This document shows, one piece after another, positions 1 through 9,437 of a stretch of 64,000 nucleotides of DNA. The position numbers and the translations under genes are program-made. The stretch is from contig NZ_CP047569.1 in assembly GCF_009903625.1 (NCBI RefSeq), positions 3,962,001 through 4,026,000 of the forward strand, read 5' to 3'. Position 1 is the first letter of the stretch. Each line of letters begins with the position of its first letter. This DNA comes from Microbulbifer sp. ALW1 (GTDB lineage: Bacteria; Pseudomonadota; Gammaproteobacteria; Pseudomonadales; Cellvibrionaceae). The notes beneath the pieces were generated by a model that did no database searches, was not told the origin of the DNA, and saw only the letters and a list, made by a program, of their open reading frames with translations.

Positions 1-294
1 CCAGACCAGGCCATCCAATCCCCGCCGTATACAAATTTGGCGGAGACATAAAGAACATCACGGCAGACTATCACGGTGAATCTGCACCGGTTGGTGCCAC
101 TTTGCGCTGTCGCGTCCCACTTTCACGGCTAGTGAGAAGTGGGAGCAAAGTTGATATTGAGTGGACTTTTAACGGCTCCTCAGCTCATACATTGCCACCG
201 CAGGAGCCGGAACCACCTCTTCTGCGAGCAAGTCAACCGCAACATTTTCGATGACCATACACTCGCCCACTGCACTGGTGGTAACAATCGGCGC
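1..294. other. Structured intergenic region downstream of lipA
   Basis: No convincing gene is seen here. Several inverted repeats are visible. One (22-26 with 39-43) encloses TATACAAATTT and resembles a hairpin at 11181-11206. A second, at 116-126 with 132-143, has an 11-12 bp stem with one bulged base. A third pairs 173-180 with 202-209 (8 bp, perfect). None is followed by a clear T-run on the minus strand, so no lipA terminator can be named. A minus-strand reading frame continues in phase after the lipA stop to a TAA at 169-171, with GTG at 268-270 or ATG at 256-258 as possible starts (33 or 29 residues). It has no visible ribosome-binding site and I do not call it a gene. Confidence 0.5.
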
Positions 295-1359
295 TTACTT
301 TACCTCTTCCCCATGGGCCTGCTTATCCGCGTGATAGGACGAGCGTACCATCGGGCCACAGGCCGCATGCTTGAAGCCGATCTGCTCGGCGTAAACCCGG
401 TACTCTTCAAACTCATCCGGGTGCACATAACGCTGCACCGGCAGGTGCTCCTTGCTCGGCTGCAGGTACTGGCCGATGGTGAGCATGTCGATATCGTGTT
501 CGCGCATGTCGTCCAGTACTTCGAAAATCTCTTCCTTGGTCTCACCAAGGCCCACCATCAGGCCGGACTTGGTGAGTACGTCGGGGCGGCGCTTTTTGTA
601 TTCCTGCAGCAGTTTCAGGGACCACTTGTAGTTGGCACCGGGGCGGGACTCGCGGTACAGGCGCGGCACGGTTTCCAGGTTGTGGTTGAACACGTCCGGG
701 GCATCCGCTTCAAGAATGTCCAGCGCGATGTCCATACGACCGCGGAAGTCCGGGGTCAGGATTTCCACCTGCAGGTTCGGCGACAGTGCGCGGGACTGCT
801 TGATGCAGTCGGCAAAGTGCTGGGCACCGCCGTCGCGCAGGTCGTCCCGGTCCACCGAAGTGATTACTACATAGCGCAGGCTCATGGCCGCAATGGCTTC
901 CGCCAGCTGCTGCGGTTCGTTCGGATCCAGCGGGTTTGGCTTGCCGTGGCCCACATCGCAGAAGGGACAGCGACGGGTACAGATCTCGCCCATGATCATG
1001 AAGGTGGCGGTACCGCCACTGAAACACTCACCCAGGTTGGGACAGCTGGCTTCTTCACACACGGTGGCAAGTTTCTGCGAGCGCAGAATGCTCTTAATGC
1101 GCTCAACTTCTTTGGACGCTTTGACTGAAGGCACCTTTACCCGAATCCATTCGGGTTTGCGCAGGGTCTGGTCACTGGCGATTACCTTCACCGGGATGCG
1201 CTCTACCTTGTCGCCGTCGCGCAGTTTTTCGCCCTGCTGCAGGCGGCGGGTGCGTTTTACCGGGCTGATTTCCGGTACAGCGGCTTCCGGCACGGCAGTT
1301 TCGGGAACTGCAGAGGTAGCGATGATTTCCGGCTTGTCGGTATCAAAACGTTCAGACAT
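295..1359 (-). CDS. lipA: Lipoyl synthase LipA (radical SAM)
   Basis: Inserts two sulfur atoms into protein-bound octanoyl groups to make the lipoyl cofactor of 2-oxoacid dehydrogenases and the glycine cleavage system; cytoplasmic. The 354-residue product carries the auxiliary-cluster cysteines C101, C106 and C112 (CX4CX5C) and the radical SAM cysteines C127, C131 and C134 (CX3CX2C). Near the C-terminus is the conserved RSSYHAD block. It is longer than the E. coli enzyme (321 aa) because of an N-terminal extension of about 35 residues rich in Ala-Val-Pro-Glu repeats. The start overlaps the lipB stop by 8 bp, so LipB (octanoyl transfer) and LipA (sulfur insertion) are probably translationally coupled. 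Identification is secure; the function of the N-terminal extension is unknown. Confidence 0.97.
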   Translation of the reverse strand: MSERFDTDKPEIIATSAVPETAVPEAAVPEISPVKRTRRLQQGEKLRDGDKVERIPVKVIASDQTLRKPEWIRVKVPSVKASKEVERIKSILRSQKLATVCEEASCPNLGECFSGGTATFMIMGEICTRRCPFCDVGHGKPNPLDPNEPQQLAEAIAAMSLRYVVITSVDRDDLRDGGAQHFADCIKQSRALSPNLQVEILTPDFRGRMDIALDILEADAPDVFNHNLETVPRLYRESRPGANYKWSLKLLQEYKKRRPDVLTKSGLMVGLGETKEEIFEVLDDMREHDIDMLTIGQYLQPSKEHLPVQRYVHPDEFEEYRVYAEQIGFKHAACGPMVRSSYHADKQAHGEEVK

Positions 1360-2074
1360 TACTCATTCCTGATTCGGTATCGGGCTCAATCCCCGCCACC
1401 AAAAATAAATTCTCGTCCACCGGCTGCCAGTCGGCTGCCGGTAATTGCAGTCTGCGCTGCAATGCTGCTACAAAAATCTCAGCCACTTTTTGCCATTCCG
1501 GCGCAGGCTGGATCACTTCGGTCATCTGCACCATCTGCATGCCCGCATATCCACAGGGATTGATCCGTAGAAAGGGGCCCAGATCCATATCGATGTTGAT
1601 GGCGATACCGTGGAAGCTGCAGCCGCGGCGCACCCGCAGACCAATAGAGGCAATCTTGTTGCCGGCACGGGGACCATCAGTGAGGTAAACACCGGGCGCA
1701 TCCGCGCGCGGTGCGGCGGCAATCCCGAATTCCGCCAGCATATCGACGGTGGCCTCTTCCAGCGCGGTTACCAGGTCCCGTACTCCGACCTTGCGGCGGC
1801 GCAGGTCCAGCAGCGGGTAAACCACCAGCTGGCCGGGGCCGTGGTAGGTCACCTGACCACCGCGATCCACCTGAACTACCGGGATATCGCCGGTATTCAG
1901 CAGGTGCTCGGCCTTGCCGGCCTGGCCCTGGGTAAATACGGGGGGGTGTTCAACGCACCAGATCTGATCCACGGCGTCGCTGCCGCGGGTATCGGTATAG
2001 TGGGCCATGGCACGCCATACGCTTTCGTAGTCGCGCCGGCCCAGATTGCAGATGGCCAGATCTTGTGCGGCCAT
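1352..2074 (-). CDS. lipB: Octanoyltransferase LipB
   Basis: Transfers octanoate from acyl carrier protein to the lipoyl domains of target enzymes, the step before LipA. In the 240-residue product the [13 protein letters not shown] signature lies at 71-83, with catalytic Lys140 in GNKIASIG and Cys174 in INPCGYAG, the family's Lys/Cys pair. The ATG at 2074 overlaps the TGA of the DUF493 gene by one base (TGATG), typical of coupled translation, so I prefer it to the TTG one codon upstream. The 3' end overlaps lipA by 8 bp. The order DUF493-lipB-lipA is conserved in gammaproteobacteria. Confidence 0.97.
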   Translation of the reverse strand: MAAQDLAICNLGRRDYESVWRAMAHYTDTRGSDAVDQIWCVEHPPVFTQGQAGKAEHLLNTGDIPVVQVDRGGQVTYHGPGQLVVYPLLDLRRRKVGVRDLVTALEEATVDMLAEFGIAAAPRADAPGVYLTDGPRAGNKIASIGLRVRRGCSFHGIAINIDMDLGPFLRINPCGYAGMQMVQMTEVIQPAPEWQKVAEIFVAALQRRLQLPAADWQPVDENLFLVAGIEPDTESGMSNV

Positions 2075-2355
2075 CAAATCACCATGTGTACGCCGTCAAG
2101 GGCGACAAGTTCTTCGGTCAGCGCCTGCAGTTGCGGCTCTCCGGTTGCAATGATGAAGAAGGTCACCGAGGTAAACTTGCCGTTGCGGCTGGGCTTGTGC
2201 TTCATCTTGCTCTCGTCCAGATCCGGCGCATGGCGGCGCATCACTTCCAGAACAAGCTGGTGCAACTGCTCGTCGGCGTTTCGCAACACCTTGACCATAT
2301 AGTCTTCACAGGGAAATTCGATTTTCGGAGGCTGCTGCTCTGAATCCTGGGTCAT
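2074..2355 (-). CDS. ybeD: DUF493 family protein (YbeD-like)
   Basis: Small cytoplasmic protein of 93 residues, matching the usual length of the YbeD/DUF493 family. It has a ferredoxin-like, ACT-like character: [14 protein letters not shown] near residues 14-27, and [12 protein letters not shown] followed by the ending LDGVHMVI. The molecular role of the family is not established, although it almost always sits between dacA and lipB as here. The stop overlaps the lipB start. The gap to dacA (189 bp) holds a run of pyrimidines and purines but no recognised site. Confidence 0.93.
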   Translation of the reverse strand: MTQDSEQQPPKIEFPCEDYMVKVLRNADEQLHQLVLEVMRRHAPDLDESKMKHKPSRNGKFTSVTFFIIATGEPQLQALTEELVALDGVHMVI

Positions 2356-2544
2356 ACCACACTCACTTGGCCGCAGGTCAGAAGTGAAGACGCGGGGACG
2401 GATCCCTGCGGGAAACGCGGCCGGGCGGCGATTATACAGTGCGAGTCGGGGACTGGACAGGGAGGAAAGATTGCAGGCGAAACTGCTTTAAGAAGGGCCC
2501 GGCGGCGAAGCCAGCCGGGCTGAGACCGTCAATGACAGCAACTT

Positions 2545-3696
2545 TTACTGGAAGAAGCCCATCACGAAGCGCTTGATGGAGTCCCACAGGCGCTTGAAGA
2601 AGCCGGCTTCCTCAACATCCTCGGCCACTACCGCGGCAACATCGGCGACGGTTTCACCGTCCAGGGTCACAATCACCTTGCCTACCTGCTGTCCCTTGGC
2701 CAGCGGGGCCTTGAGTTCACCGTCGACGATCAGGTCGGCCTTAATGCTCTCTTCACCACCGCGCGGGATGGTCACAAACACATCGTTTTTGACCGCAACA
2801 CCCACGGAGTCCACTTTGCCACCCCAGACCCGCTCGGTCTGCAGCACGTCGTTGCTGCCATACACTTTGTGGGTCTGGTAGTAGCGGAAGCCGTAGGCCA
2901 GCAGCTTCTGGGTTTCGGCAGCGCGTTTTTCGTCGCTATCGGTACCCACCACCACGGAAATCAGGCGCATACCGCGCTTGACCGCAGAGGCCACCAGGCA
3001 AAACCCGGCCTCTTCGGTATGGCCGGTTTTGATACCGTCAACCGCAGGATCGCGCCACAGCAGGCGGTTGCGGTTGGGCTGGTTGATACCGTTAAAGCGG
3101 AAGTATTTTTCCGAGTAGAGCGCGTAGTGATCCGGGTGATCGTTGATCAGTGCGCGCGCCAGTTTACCCAGGTCGCGGGCCGTAGTGACGTGACCTTCTG
3201 CCGGCCAACCGGTGGCATTCATAAAGTGGGTGTCGTCCATTCCCAGCAGTTGCGCCTGCTGGTTCATTACCTCGGCAAAGACCTCTTCACTGCCGGAAAC
3301 GAATTCCGCCAGCGCAATACTGGCGTCGTTGCCGGACTGCACGATGACACCGCGCAGCAGGTCGATCACCGGTACCTTGTCGCCCACTTTGACGAACATT
3401 TTGGAACCGCCTTTGCGCCAGGCCTTTTCCGAAATATTCACCATGTCCTGTTCTTTGATGGCGCCCTTTTCCAGCTCTTCAGACACGATATAGCTGGTCA
3501 TCATCTTGGTGAGGCTCGCCGGGGGAATCTGCTTGTCGGCGTCGTGTTCCACCAGCACCTGTCCGGTGTGGGCGTCGATCAGCAGGTAGGCCGTCGCCGC
3601 CAACTGGGGCGGTGCCGGAATCAGCGGTTTATCGGCCTGGGCCACACTGCTGGTGCCGACAATCAGGAGCAGACAGGCAAATAAGCGTTTGAACAT
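2545..3696 (-). CDS. dacA: D-alanyl-D-alanine carboxypeptidase, PBP5 (DacA)
   Basis: Penicillin-binding protein that trims the terminal D-Ala from peptidoglycan pentapeptides in the periplasm. From the ATG at 3696 (383 aa) there is a signal peptide ending at SSVAQA. The active-site motifs are S61-L-T-K64, S121-G-N123 and K223-T-G. A PBP5 C-terminal beta domain follows, and the last residues (FFKRLWDSIKRFVMGFF) form the amphipathic membrane-anchor helix of this class. An upstream in-frame TTG would add nine residues ahead of the signal peptide and is less likely. It sits between rlpA and the DUF493 gene in the wall/lipoate cluster. Confidence 0.97.
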   Translation of the reverse strand: MFKRLFACLLLIVGTSSVAQADKPLIPAPPQLAATAYLLIDAHTGQVLVEHDADKQIPPASLTKMMTSYIVSEELEKGAIKEQDMVNISEKAWRKGGSKMFVKVGDKVPVIDLLRGVIVQSGNDASIALAEFVSGSEEVFAEVMNQQAQLLGMDDTHFMNATGWPAEGHVTTARDLGKLARALINDHPDHYALYSEKYFRFNGINQPNRNRLLWRDPAVDGIKTGHTEEAGFCLVASAVKRGMRLISVVVGTDSDEKRAAETQKLLAYGFRYYQTHKVYGSNDVLQTERVWGGKVDSVGVAVKNDVFVTIPRGGEESIKADLIVDGELKAPLAKGQQVGKVIVTLDGETVADVAAVVAEDVEEAGFFKRLWDSIKRFVMGFFQ

Positions 3697-3730
3697 GGGT
3701 ATCTCTTTATTCCTTGCGTACAAAAAGTGT

Positions 3731-3753
3731 CAAAAACCCGGCTCCAGCCGGGG
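3731..3753 (-). terminator. Intrinsic terminator after rlpA
   Basis: On the minus strand a GC-rich hairpin (3737-3742 pairing with 3747-3752, loop 3743-3746) is followed at once by TTTTTG (3736-3731), and a second T-run begins a few bases on. It lies 64 bp past the rlpA stop and 35 bp before the dacA start. It could end rlpA transcripts or attenuate read-through into dacA. Confidence 0.65.
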
Positions 3754-3816
3754 TATGCGCTGCGATAGACCAACAATCACCGCGACGGTTCAGTCAACGA
3801 CGATTATCGCGGTCAA

Positions 3817-4767
3817 TCAATCAACCACCACCTGGGGCTGACCAAAAGATTGCTGTTCTACGGACTCCCGCAATGCGGCCAGTGCCCGCTGCTGAGCGAT
3901 GGGCCCAATACGCACCCGGTAGAGCATTTGTCCGTCACGCTGCACCGGGCTGACGGATACAGGATAGCCGAATGCAGCGGCCAGCTGCCCGCGAATGTCA
4001 TCTGCCTGACTGGCGGAGCTGTAGGCCCCCACCTGCAGGAAGGTATTTTCCGGCAGTTTGAAGCTGGCGTCCTGCGGTAAACCTTTACGCGCGGCAGCGT
4101 CTTTTTCCACCGCCAGGGTTTCGCTGGCACTGGGAAGGCTGGCGGGATCCAGGGCTTCGACTTCTACCCGGGCAACGCCCTTGTCGATGTAGCCGAGTTT
4201 CTGCGCGGCGGTGTAACTGAGGTCAATGATCCGGCCCGGCACAAAGGGGCCCCGGTCATTAACCCGCACAATGATACTGCGGCCATTGTCCAGGTTGGTC
4301 ACCTTGGCGTAGCTGGGTAGAGGCAGGGTTTTATGCGCCGCCGACATGGCGTACATATTGTAAACCTCGCCATTGGCGGTCTTGCGACCATGGAATTTGG
4401 TGCCGTACCAGGACGCGTGCCCGCGCTCCCGGTAGCCATCCACGCCCTTCAGCACTCTGTATTTCACCCCATTCACCACATAGGGGGACTTGTTGCCCGC
4501 CACCCCGATGGGTTCACGCACCGGGGTCACTTCCGGCGTGGCCAACATATCCACAGGTACTGCCGGGCCGCTATCGCGCACCTGGTCGAACGGGACATCC
4601 TCCGAGCCTGCGCGGGGTTTATCGGGGGTTTGCAGTGGTGTGGTATTACAGGCTGAGAGCAAAGCCAGTGCACCGGCTGCGGCAACTTTTACGCCGACGC
4701 TAACGCCAGACTGGAAACCAGCAAGTAAACCCGACCGAGGCCCCTCGGCCGCCGTGATATTTTTCAT
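3817..4767 (-). CDS. rlpA: Septal ring lytic transglycosylase RlpA (lipoprotein)
   Basis: Outer-membrane lipoprotein; in Pseudomonas, RlpA cleaves naked (stem-less) glycan strands at the septum. The 316-residue product has a lipobox LLSAC with the lipidated Cys at residue 40. A double-psi beta-barrel domain lies at about 100-195, with HASWYG, the AAHKTLP block and VNDRGPF (the region of the catalytic His and Asp). A C-terminal SPOR domain (about 235-316) binds denuded septal peptidoglycan. The ATG follows GGGGGAAG. mltB lies upstream and dacA downstream, all wall-remodelling enzymes. Confidence 0.94.
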   Translation of the reverse strand: MKNITAAEGPRSGLLAGFQSGVSVGVKVAAAGALALLSACNTTPLQTPDKPRAGSEDVPFDQVRDSGPAVPVDMLATPEVTPVREPIGVAGNKSPYVVNGVKYRVLKGVDGYRERGHASWYGTKFHGRKTANGEVYNMYAMSAAHKTLPLPSYAKVTNLDNGRSIIVRVNDRGPFVPGRIIDLSYTAAQKLGYIDKGVARVEVEALDPASLPSASETLAVEKDAAARKGLPQDASFKLPENTFLQVGAYSSASQADDIRGQLAAAFGYPVSVSPVQRDGQMLYRVRIGPIAQQRALAALRESVEQQSFGQPQVVVD

Positions 4768-4973
4768 AAGCTTCCCCCGGCACAGGCAAAACAGCAGCCC
4801 GCAACCGCGATTTATGGTTTTTATGTTGCCCCGCCACCATCCGCTGGCGAATCAACCGCCGGGTACTGCATCGGTCCCCGGCTATGGATATTGCATTATT
4901 CCGCCGATTGTCCGTTCAACCATCGGCCTTGAAACAGATTATTTAAAACCAACAAACAGCGAACAAACACCTA

Positions 4974-5984
4974 TCAGGAACGGCCACCGCGCGCCTTGAT
5001 AATCTCCTGCCCCAACTCATACACCGCCATGGCATACAGGCGGCTGTGGTTATACCGGGTAATGGTGTAGAAATTATTCAGCCCGATCCAGAACTGGTCG
5101 CCTTCCTGGGTATCCAGTGAAAATACGTTGGCCGGCATGTCTTTGGTGACCTGGGCGGTGGTGGGGAAACCCTTGGCTTCCAGTTCACCCACCGTCCACT
5201 TGGGTTTCAGGTCATCGTTGACGATGGTCATATCCGCATTCGGGAGCGGCTGGGTAATCACCGTCACCGGCTCCCCAGGCTTCCAGCCGTGCTGTACAAA
5301 ATAGTTGGCGACACTGCCAATGGCGTCTTCGGTGTCCGTCCAGATATCCACGCGGCCATCACCATTGAAGTCCACCGCATAATTTCGGTAGCTCGATGGC
5401 ATGAATTGACCGAAGCCCATGGCACCGGCATAGGAACCCTTCAGTTCTTTCGGGTCCAGTTTTTCATCCCGGGTCATCAGCAGGTAGTTTTCCAGTTCCT
5501 TGGTGAAGAACTTGGAGCGGCGCGGATAATTGAACGACAAGGTCGCAAGGGCATCCAGTACCCGATAACTGCCCATATTGCCGCCGTAGCGGGTTTCTAC
5601 GCCGATGATGGCAACAATCATTTCCGGCGGTACGCCGTATTTTTCTTCCGCGGCCTTCAGTGCCTCGGCGTTTTTATCCCAGAACTCCACACCACCGCGA
5701 ATGCGGGTATTGGTCAGAAATATTTTGCGGTACTCATGCCAGGGTTTGGCTTTTTCTGCCGGGCGTTTGATCGCTTTGAGGATCGAATCCTTGCGCTTGG
5801 CTTCCTGCATCAGGGTTTGCAGGTCGTCGCGATTGAAGTTGTGTTCGGCCACCATGTAATCCACAAAGGCCTTGGCCTGGACATTGTCCCCATGCCCCTG
5901 CTCCTGGGCGCAGGCACTGAGCACCAGCCCCAAGCCTGCCAGCAATCCTGTGGTCCACTTCAAAACAACCGCTCCTGTTTTCAT
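4974..5984 (-). CDS. mltB: Membrane-bound lytic murein transglycosylase B
   Basis: Periplasmic lipoprotein that cleaves peptidoglycan glycan strands, forming 1,6-anhydro-muropeptides. The 336-residue product has a lipobox LSAC with Cys25. The SltB-type catalytic domain has Glu130 in GVETRYGG as the presumed catalytic acid, then a YAGAMGFGQFMPSSYR-type block and DFNGDGRVD, a possible calcium-binding EF-hand-like loop as in Slt35. The 206-bp gap to rlpA shows no clear regulatory site, and the gene follows rodA by about 156 bp. Confidence 0.95.
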   Translation of the reverse strand: MKTGAVVLKWTTGLLAGLGLVLSACAQEQGHGDNVQAKAFVDYMVAEHNFNRDDLQTLMQEAKRKDSILKAIKRPAEKAKPWHEYRKIFLTNTRIRGGVEFWDKNAEALKAAEEKYGVPPEMIVAIIGVETRYGGNMGSYRVLDALATLSFNYPRRSKFFTKELENYLLMTRDEKLDPKELKGSYAGAMGFGQFMPSSYRNYAVDFNGDGRVDIWTDTEDAIGSVANYFVQHGWKPGEPVTVITQPLPNADMTIVNDDLKPKWTVGELEAKGFPTTAQVTKDMPANVFSLDTQEGDQFWIGLNNFYTITRYNHSRLYAMAVYELGQEIIKARGGRS

Positions 5985-6140
5985 ACAAGTACTTCCGACT
6001 ACTTTTTCCGTTATTAAAATCGAACTGATGCTGTGACTGCAAACGCGCCAAAAAGTGGCACCTTACACGAGAAAAAGTGAAGCCTACCTGAATATGGCCC
6101 GGTTAAAACTGACCCGGGCCACATCCCGTCAAACGGCGGG

Positions 6141-7286
6141 TCAAAAAAGTACTCTGCGCCTTTCCGTGCTGATGGCCATGAGAATGCCAAACCCGGCCAT
6201 CAGAGTTATTACCGAAGTACCACCATGACTCACCAGCGGAAGCGGTACTCCCACCACTGGCAACAGGCCGGTCACCATACCGATATTCACAAACACGTAA
6301 ACAAAGAAGGTGAGCGTGATACTGCCCGCCAACAGGCGGCCGAACACGTGCTGGGCCATGAAACTAATATAGATGCCTCTGGCAATGATCAACAGATACA
6401 GGGCCAGCAGGATCAGGGCGCCGCGCATCCCCCACTCTTCGGCCAGTACTGCAATGATGAAATCCGTATGGCTCTCTGGCAGAAAATCCAGCTGGGACTG
6501 AGTGCCTTGCATATAGCCCTTACCCGCCCAACCACCGGAGCCGATCGCCGCCTTGGACTGGAAGATATTCCAGCCGGCGCCGAGTCGGTCAGCATCCGGG
6601 TTGAACAGGGTGAGAATCCGCTGGCGCTGATAATCCCGCAATCCCCAGATCCACATGGGCCAGGCCGCCATCAGTCCCAGCAATCCCGCGCTGCCGATCA
6701 TTTTCCAGCTGAGGCCGGAGAGATAGAGCGCGAAGATACCGGATGCGGCAATCAGAATTGAAGTCCCCAGATCCGGCTGGCGCACGATCAACGCCGCCGG
6801 TACCGCAATGATAAGCAGGGCCCCCGCAATGGTCAGGAAAGATGGCGGCAGGCTGCGCTTGTGGAGATAGGCTGCCACCGCAATGGGCACCGCCAGCTTC
6901 AACACCTCTGAGGGTTGGAAGCGAAAACCGCCGATCTGCAGCCAGCGCTGCGCGCCCTTGGCCCCAACCCCAAAAAAGAGCACCGCCACCAACAGGCAGC
7001 AGCCGCCCAGGTAAAACCAGGGCGACCAGCGACGATAGAATTCCAGCGGAATCTGCGCAGCAATCAACATTCCCGTAAACGCCAGGCCCATAAACACCGC
7101 CTGGCGCTTCACATAGTGAATCTCTTCACCGGAAGCGCTGTACAGCACCACCAGGCCCACCCCCGCCAACACCAGCAGCAAGAGCAGCAGCGGCATATCG
7201 ATATGCCAGCGACGGGAAAAGCTCTCGGGGCGACGCAGGCTACTGCCGGCATCTGGCAACCGGTGCATATAGTCGCGACTAGCCAC
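6141..7286 (-). CDS. rodA: Rod shape-determining SEDS glycosyltransferase RodA
   Basis: SEDS-family peptidoglycan polymerase of the elongasome, an integral inner-membrane protein that partners PBP2. From the GTG at 7286 (381 aa) about ten membrane segments are visible, with GTSIL and the SEDS C-terminal signature VPLPLVSHGGTS. The GTG overlaps the mrdA stop by 8 bp and has AGGAG ten bases upstream. A much longer open frame to 7436 adds an Arg/Cys-rich stretch that overlaps mrdA coding sequence and is unlikely to be translated. RodA and PBP2 translation is probably coupled. Confidence 0.96.
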   Translation of the reverse strand: MASRDYMHRLPDAGSSLRRPESFSRRWHIDMPLLLLLLVLAGVGLVVLYSASGEEIHYVKRQAVFMGLAFTGMLIAAQIPLEFYRRWSPWFYLGGCCLLVAVLFFGVGAKGAQRWLQIGGFRFQPSEVLKLAVPIAVAAYLHKRSLPPSFLTIAGALLIIAVPAALIVRQPDLGTSILIAASGIFALYLSGLSWKMIGSAGLLGLMAAWPMWIWGLRDYQRQRILTLFNPDADRLGAGWNIFQSKAAIGSGGWAGKGYMQGTQSQLDFLPESHTDFIIAVLAEEWGMRGALILLALYLLIIARGIYISFMAQHVFGRLLAGSITLTFFVYVFVNIGMVTGLLPVVGVPLPLVSHGGTSVITLMAGFGILMAISTERRRVLF

Positions 7287-9237
7287 GGACGCGGATCTCC
7301 TGAAGTTGGGGCATAGGAACCATTGACTGCGGTTGCGCCATGGGCGGTCGCCAGCGGAGCGGCGCGGATGACATACCAGGCTCGAGCGCCGCAGTATCTT
7401 CCAGCTTGCGCGACATCCAGTCGAAGAACACCTCACGCGCGACCGGCGCCGCTACCCGGCCACCGCCCTCGCCGTTTTCCACCAGCACCGATACCGCAAT
7501 CTGCGGGTCATCCACCGGCGCAAAAGCGACAAACAAGGCGTGGTCCCGGTGGCGCTCCTTGAGCGCTTCGGAATCGTATTTTTCGCCCTGGGCAATACCG
7601 ACGACCTGGGCGGTACCGGACTTGCCGGCCACCTTGAAGTCCAGGTCGGCGCCGGCTTTCTTGCCAGTGCCGTGGGTGCTGTAAACCACCGCTTCCATCC
7701 CCTTGAATACCAAGTCCCAGTATTCCGGGCGGGCATCCACGTGGTGCAGGACTTCCGGTGGTTGCTCGACACCGTCCACCGCCATCACCATTTGTGGGCG
7801 ATAGTGAGTACCGCGGTTGGCAATGGTAGCGGTCATCACCGCCAGCTGTAGCGGGGTGGCCAATACAAAGCCCTGGCCCAGCACGGCGTTAAGGCTGTCA
7901 CCGGGGAACCAGGGGGCGCCGCGGGCACCGCGCTTCCAGTCTCGCGACGGGAAAATCCCCGGGTATTCCCGCGGCAGGTCGATACCGGTTTTCTCCCCCA
8001 GGCCGAAGCGGGTGGCTACGTCATGCATGCCATCGATATTCCAGCGCGACGCCATATCCCAGAAATAGACGTCGCAGCTTTGCGCCAGCCCTTGAATCAG
8101 GTCCACATGTTTGCCGTGGCCCCAGCGCTTCCAGTCCCGATAAATACGGCTGTCATTGGGCAACTTGAAGTGGCCCGGGTCCGCCACTTTGGTCTCCGCG
8201 GTAATCACCCCGGCTGCCAGGCCACCGAGCCCCATCATCGGCTTCAGGGTCGATCCCGGTGGGTATTGCCCCTGCACCACCCGGTTGAACAGGGGCACAT
8301 CGAGAGAATCCCGCAAGGCGCTGTAGTCCTTGAAACTGATACCGGTAACGAACAGGTTGGGGTCAAAGGAAGGCTGACTCACAAACGCCAGCACACCGCC
8401 GGTCTTGACGTCGATAGCCACTACCGCGCCGCGATTCTCACCCAGGGCATCGGTTGCTACCTGCTGCAGGCGGGTATCCAGATGCAGGGTCAGTTCCGCA
8501 CCGGGTTTGGGGTCGTGGCGCTCCAGCACCCGCAGCACACGGCCGCGGGCGTTGGTTTCCACATTCTCATAGCCTACTTCGCCGAGCAGCAGGTCTTCAT
8601 AGGAGCGCTCCAGGCCCACCTTGCCGATACTCTGGGTACCGCGGTAGCGGCTCACATCTTCCTCGGTAAAGGCGGTCAGTTCGCGCTCGTTGATGCGGCC
8701 CACGTAGCCCACACTGTGGGCAAACAGCTCGCTCTCGGGGTAATAGCGCACCAGCTCGGCCTCGACCGACACCCCCAGCAGGTGGAATTCATTGACGCTG
8801 ATGCGGGCAATTTCGTCTTCGCTCAGGCGATAGCGCAGCGGCACTGGTTCGAACGGGCGGCGGCGCGGCAGGCGGCGTTTGAACTTCTCCACATCGCTGT
8901 CATCCAGGCGTACCAGCTGGCCGAGGAGTTCCAGGGTGGCGTCCAGGTCTTTGACCCTTTCGCGGACGATAGAGAGAGTGTAACTGGGACGGTTGTCCGC
9001 CAGCAGCTCGCCGTTGCGGTCGTAGATCAGACCGCGCGTGGGCGGCACCGGCCGCATCTGGATACGGTTCTGGTCCGACTGGGTGCGGTAGCTCTCGTAA
9101 TTGACCACCTGCAGGTTGTACAGGCGCGCCACCAGCACTCCCAGCAGCACGGCGACGCCGACAATCGCCACCAGCATGCGATTGCGGAACAGTCGCTGCT
9201 CTGTGTGGTGATCTTTGAAGCGCAGGTTTTCTGACAT
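7279..9237 (-). CDS. mrdA: Penicillin-binding protein 2 (MrdA)
   Basis: Class B PBP, the transpeptidase that crosslinks new wall during rod elongation. The 652-residue product has one N-terminal membrane anchor (about 20-42) and a pedestal/dimerisation domain starting with PPTRGLIYDRNG at about 65. The transpeptidase motifs are S329-T-L-K332, S387-C-D389 and K539-S-G-T542. It shares an 8-bp overlap with rodA. The 200 bp upstream (9238-9437) contain no gene or convincing promoter. Confidence 0.97.
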   Translation of the reverse strand: MSENLRFKDHHTEQRLFRNRMLVAIVGVAVLLGVLVARLYNLQVVNYESYRTQSDQNRIQMRPVPPTRGLIYDRNGELLADNRPSYTLSIVRERVKDLDATLELLGQLVRLDDSDVEKFKRRLPRRRPFEPVPLRYRLSEDEIARISVNEFHLLGVSVEAELVRYYPESELFAHSVGYVGRINERELTAFTEEDVSRYRGTQSIGKVGLERSYEDLLLGEVGYENVETNARGRVLRVLERHDPKPGAELTLHLDTRLQQVATDALGENRGAVVAIDVKTGGVLAFVSQPSFDPNLFVTGISFKDYSALRDSLDVPLFNRVVQGQYPPGSTLKPMMGLGGLAAGVITAETKVADPGHFKLPNDSRIYRDWKRWGHGKHVDLIQGLAQSCDVYFWDMASRWNIDGMHDVATRFGLGEKTGIDLPREYPGIFPSRDWKRGARGAPWFPGDSLNAVLGQGFVLATPLQLAVMTATIANRGTHYRPQMVMAVDGVEQPPEVLHHVDARPEYWDLVFKGMEAVVYSTHGTGKKAGADLDFKVAGKSGTAQVVGIAQGEKYDSEALKERHRDHALFVAFAPVDDPQIAVSVLVENGEGGGRVAAPVAREVFFDWMSRKLEDTAALEPGMSSAPLRWRPPMAQPQSMVPMPQLQEIRVRG

Positions 9238-9437
9238 GGTGGTCGGTACGAACTGTCGTTATGGGTCTTTATGGATTGGCGGTGGCGCAAAAATGACCAC
9301 GAAGTGTACACAAGTTTATCGCGCCTGCGGAGTCTTCCGCGCAGACGCGCGCACAGCCCGCACAAAGAAGAAGACGCCAAACCTGATCAGACGCCAGGTC
9401 GGCACACGAGTTCAATCCAATTGGGGGCTACTCAAGA

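Noticed and set aside
1..294. Possible tRNA or small RNA in the left-end hairpins
   Set aside because: The inverted repeats do not form a cloverleaf or a known RNA fold.
139..1128. Long plus-strand open frame across lipA (329 codons)
   Set aside because: It is antisense to lipA, which has full catalytic motifs; the frame lacks a ribosome-binding site and any family likeness.
7287..7436. N-terminal extension of rodA rich in Arg and Cys
   Set aside because: It overlaps mrdA coding sequence in another frame; the GTG at 7286 has a good site and fits the family length.
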